Shown here in pieces: positions 5,845 through 6,926 of a stretch of DNA of 6,926 nt. This DNA comes from Bacillota bacterium (GTDB taxonomy: Bacteria > Bacillota > Clostridia > Peptostreptococcales > Anaerovoracaceae): assembly GCA_017549385.1 (NCBI GenBank), contig JAFYUX010000040.1:1-6926 (forward strand), written 5' to 3'. The position numbers were made by a program, and so were the translations under genes. The notes beneath the pieces were generated by a model that saw only the letters and a program-made list of their open reading frames with translations, was not told the DNA's origin and did no database searches. Positions within the stretch are counted from its first letter, which is position 1. Each line of letters starts with the position of its first letter.

Positions 5845-6783
5845 CTATATCTCTACAACATCTCCAGAATCAATCAGGAAAAGTGCAGTTGTAACTACCG
5901 GTTCGCCCAGAGCTTTTTCTACAACTTCTTTATAGAGTGATAACTGATTTTTATATGATTCTTTCAGACGCTTTATAGACGCCGCCTTATTGCTTTTGTC
6001 TACCCAGTCCGTCTTGTAATCAATGATCACTAGCCCCTGTTCGTCACGGAAGCAGCAGTCGATAATACCCTGAATAAGAAGCTTTTCAGGAAGTTCCTGA
6101 CGCATCAGATCAGCAGTTTCAGCATCAGCCGCCATAGCAGCTATTTCCTCTCTGTCCTTTCTGAGAGTAAATGCCCATTCTTTTTTGAGGAATTCTGCTC
6201 TGCAGGCACGTCTGCCAATCTCAGACTCAAAGAATGAAACAATCTTTCTTACATCCACCACCTGGGCTTCTCGCTCTTCCATTCTGCCTTCAGCCACCAG
6301 CTTTTCAACAAAAGCTTTTACGTCGGCTCCGCCGACACCTTCAGCAAAAGGAATCAGTTCAAGAACCTTGTGCACCAGAGTACCACGCATCATAGCAGTA
6401 ACTGGCTCCTCTGCCTTCATAAATGAAGGAACACGCTGTCGCAGCGACTGGGCCAGAGGATTTTCTGAAATTTCATCAGCAACCACCTCTTCAGGATCTG
6501 ACGACATCTCCGGATTACGGAAATACTGCGAACTTTCCTCAGAGCTCATCTTAAGCATGCGATTGAGTTCTGATACAGCAAACTTTGACTTTGAAGCCAC
6601 ATCATCCTTATACGGATACTGGAATTCAAATCTCTGCTGGATAAGTTCCATGTAACCTTCTGTGTCTATAAAATCAGGGAAACCTTCTGCCATCTCTTTT
6701 TCCACTTCCGTGATGCGGGCAGCATCGTCGGTGTCAGACTTTGAAAGGTCGCTGCGGCTTATCATGTGAAGCTGGATACCAAC
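5845..6783 (-). CDS. addA: AddA C-terminal nuclease region of the AddAB helicase-nuclease, 5'-truncated at a junction
   Basis: About 312 codons are open from the TAG at 6784-6786; the first ATG is at 6765 (306 residues) but has no ribosome site, so it is not a credible start. The sequence matches only the C-terminal quarter of AddA, which is normally about 1,100-1,250 residues. Counting from the 6765 Met, it has the PD-(D/E)XK nuclease marks: RGTLVHKVLE (127-136), KEWAF (195-199), QGIIDCCF (232-239), the catalytic IIDYKTD (247-253) and the QL-x2-Y motif (274-278). Full AddA is a UvrD-like 3'-5' helicase plus nuclease that works with AddB in double-strand break processing. The helicase part is missing: upstream of about 6765-6783 the DNA instead encodes an ABC permease in another frame. 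AddB is not in the window. The stop lies 42 nt ahead of the sortase gene, suggesting an operon. The nuclease-domain call is firm; whether the truncation is biological or an assembly fault is open. Confidence 0.85.
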   Translation of the reverse strand, partial: VGIQLHMISRSDLSKSDTDDAARITEVEKEMAEGFPDFIDTEGYMELIQQRFEFQYPYKDDVASKSKFAVSELNRMLKMSSEESSQYFRNPEMSSDPEEVVADEISENPLAQSLRQRVPSFMKAEEPVTAMMRGTLVHKVLELIPFAEGVGGADVKAFVEKLVAEGRMEEREAQVVDVRKIVSFFESEIGRRACRAEFLKKEWAFTLRKDREEIAAMAADAETADLMRQELPEKLLIQGIIDCCFRDEQGLVIIDYKTDWVDKSNKAASIKRLKESYKNQLSLYKEVVEKALGEPVVTTALFLIDSGDVVEI

Positions 6784-6925
6784 CTAAATCTTGTGCCGCT
6801 TCAGACAAATGAATATCTGTCTGGCGGAGTTTTGGTAATACGTTTAAAATAACGTAAGGAAGTTCAAACGTAACGTGAGCAATTGTAAGGGTAACAAAAC
6901 CCAACGTGCCCGTTTTGCCGAAAAG
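6734..6925 (-). CDS. PotB/PotC-type ABC transporter permease fragment, broken at its 3' end
   Basis: The minus-strand frame running in from the right edge encodes 63 residues to a TGA at 6734-6736. The first 52 residues (to about 6770) resemble a spermidine/putrescine-type ABC permease (PotB/PotC-like): GTLGFVTLTIAHVTFELPYV, then ILNVLPKLRQTD, then LSEAAQDLGWYPA. EAAxxLG is the cytoplasmic EAA loop by which such permeases dock on the ATPase subunit. In intact proteins the loop continues into a helix with an I-x-LP motif and one or two more membrane segments. Here the permease-like sequence stops just after the EAA segment, and the last 11 residues (SHDKPQRPFKV) are out-of-frame translation of addA. 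Leucine codons are TTA or TTG in 5 of 9 cases against about 1 of 9 in the end of addA, a weak sign of different origin. The 5' part lies outside the window. Confidence 0.7.
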   Translation of the reverse strand, partial: LFGKTGTLGFVTLTIAHVTFELPYVILNVLPKLRQTDIHLSEAAQDLGWYPASHDKPQRPFKV

Positions 6926-6926
6926 C

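Noticed and set aside
6185..6655. Long open frame on the plus strand across addA
   Set aside because: It is antisense to the recognisable AddA nuclease domain, has no ribosome site, and its translation shows no family resemblance.
6763..6765. ATG at 6765 as a true start of a 306-residue gene
   Set aside because: No ribosome site precedes it, and the following sequence matches the interior of AddA, so it is an internal methionine in a truncated gene.
1..6926. CRISPR array, tRNA, rRNA, insertion sequence or phage element
   Set aside because: I found no regularly spaced repeats, cloverleaf sequence, transposase motif or attachment-type direct repeats by eye anywhere in the window.

Overview
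The window looks like chromosomal DNA of a low-to-moderate GC Firmicute, most likely an anaerobic Clostridia member. Three things point there: a class B sortase, an AddA-type (not RecB-type) recombination nuclease, and a fused uridine-kinase-like nucleoside kinase of the clostridial/Thermotoga type. Strong AGGAGG-type ribosome sites and sigma-A-like promoters fit as well. A Eubacterium/Mogibacterium-like lineage is a guess from overall feel, not something the sequence proves.

Layout from left to right. Bases 1-1290 (minus) hold a nucleoside kinase cut by the left edge, with its own extended -10 promoter and a clean start that leaves out the usual N-terminal TGS domain. Bases 1594-1908 (minus) hold a small PC4/YdbC-type ssDNA-binding protein, bounded by a good promoter and a strong terminator. 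Divergent from it, 2146-2643 (plus) is a MogA/MoaB-family molybdopterin adenylyltransferase with its own promoter and terminator. Bases 2846-4237 (minus) are an alanine/glycine:cation symporter. A divergent intergenic region of about 400 bp follows, containing a GC-rich inverted-repeat patch. Bases 4636-4992 (plus) encode a 118-residue lysine-rich protein of unknown function with the codon use of a highly expressed gene. It ends in a terminator shared with the convergent minus-strand pair, a class B sortase (5038-5802) and the C-terminal nuclease part of AddA (5845-6783).

The most notable point is at the right end. The minus-strand sequence from the edge to about 6770 encodes a piece of a PotB/PotC-type ABC transporter permease, including its EAA loop. 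It changes abruptly, in a different reading frame, into the AddA C-terminal region at about 6765-6783. Neither gene is intact there: addA lacks roughly its N-terminal three quarters and the permease lacks its C-terminus. This is either a real rearrangement breakpoint or an assembly chimera.

The remaining genes are mostly single transcription units with separate promoters and terminators, apart from addA-sortase, which are spaced as an operon. I see no mobile element, CRISPR array, tRNA or rRNA. I do not see a convincing new multi-gene system. The candidates for novelty are the orphan 118-residue protein and the right-end junction.
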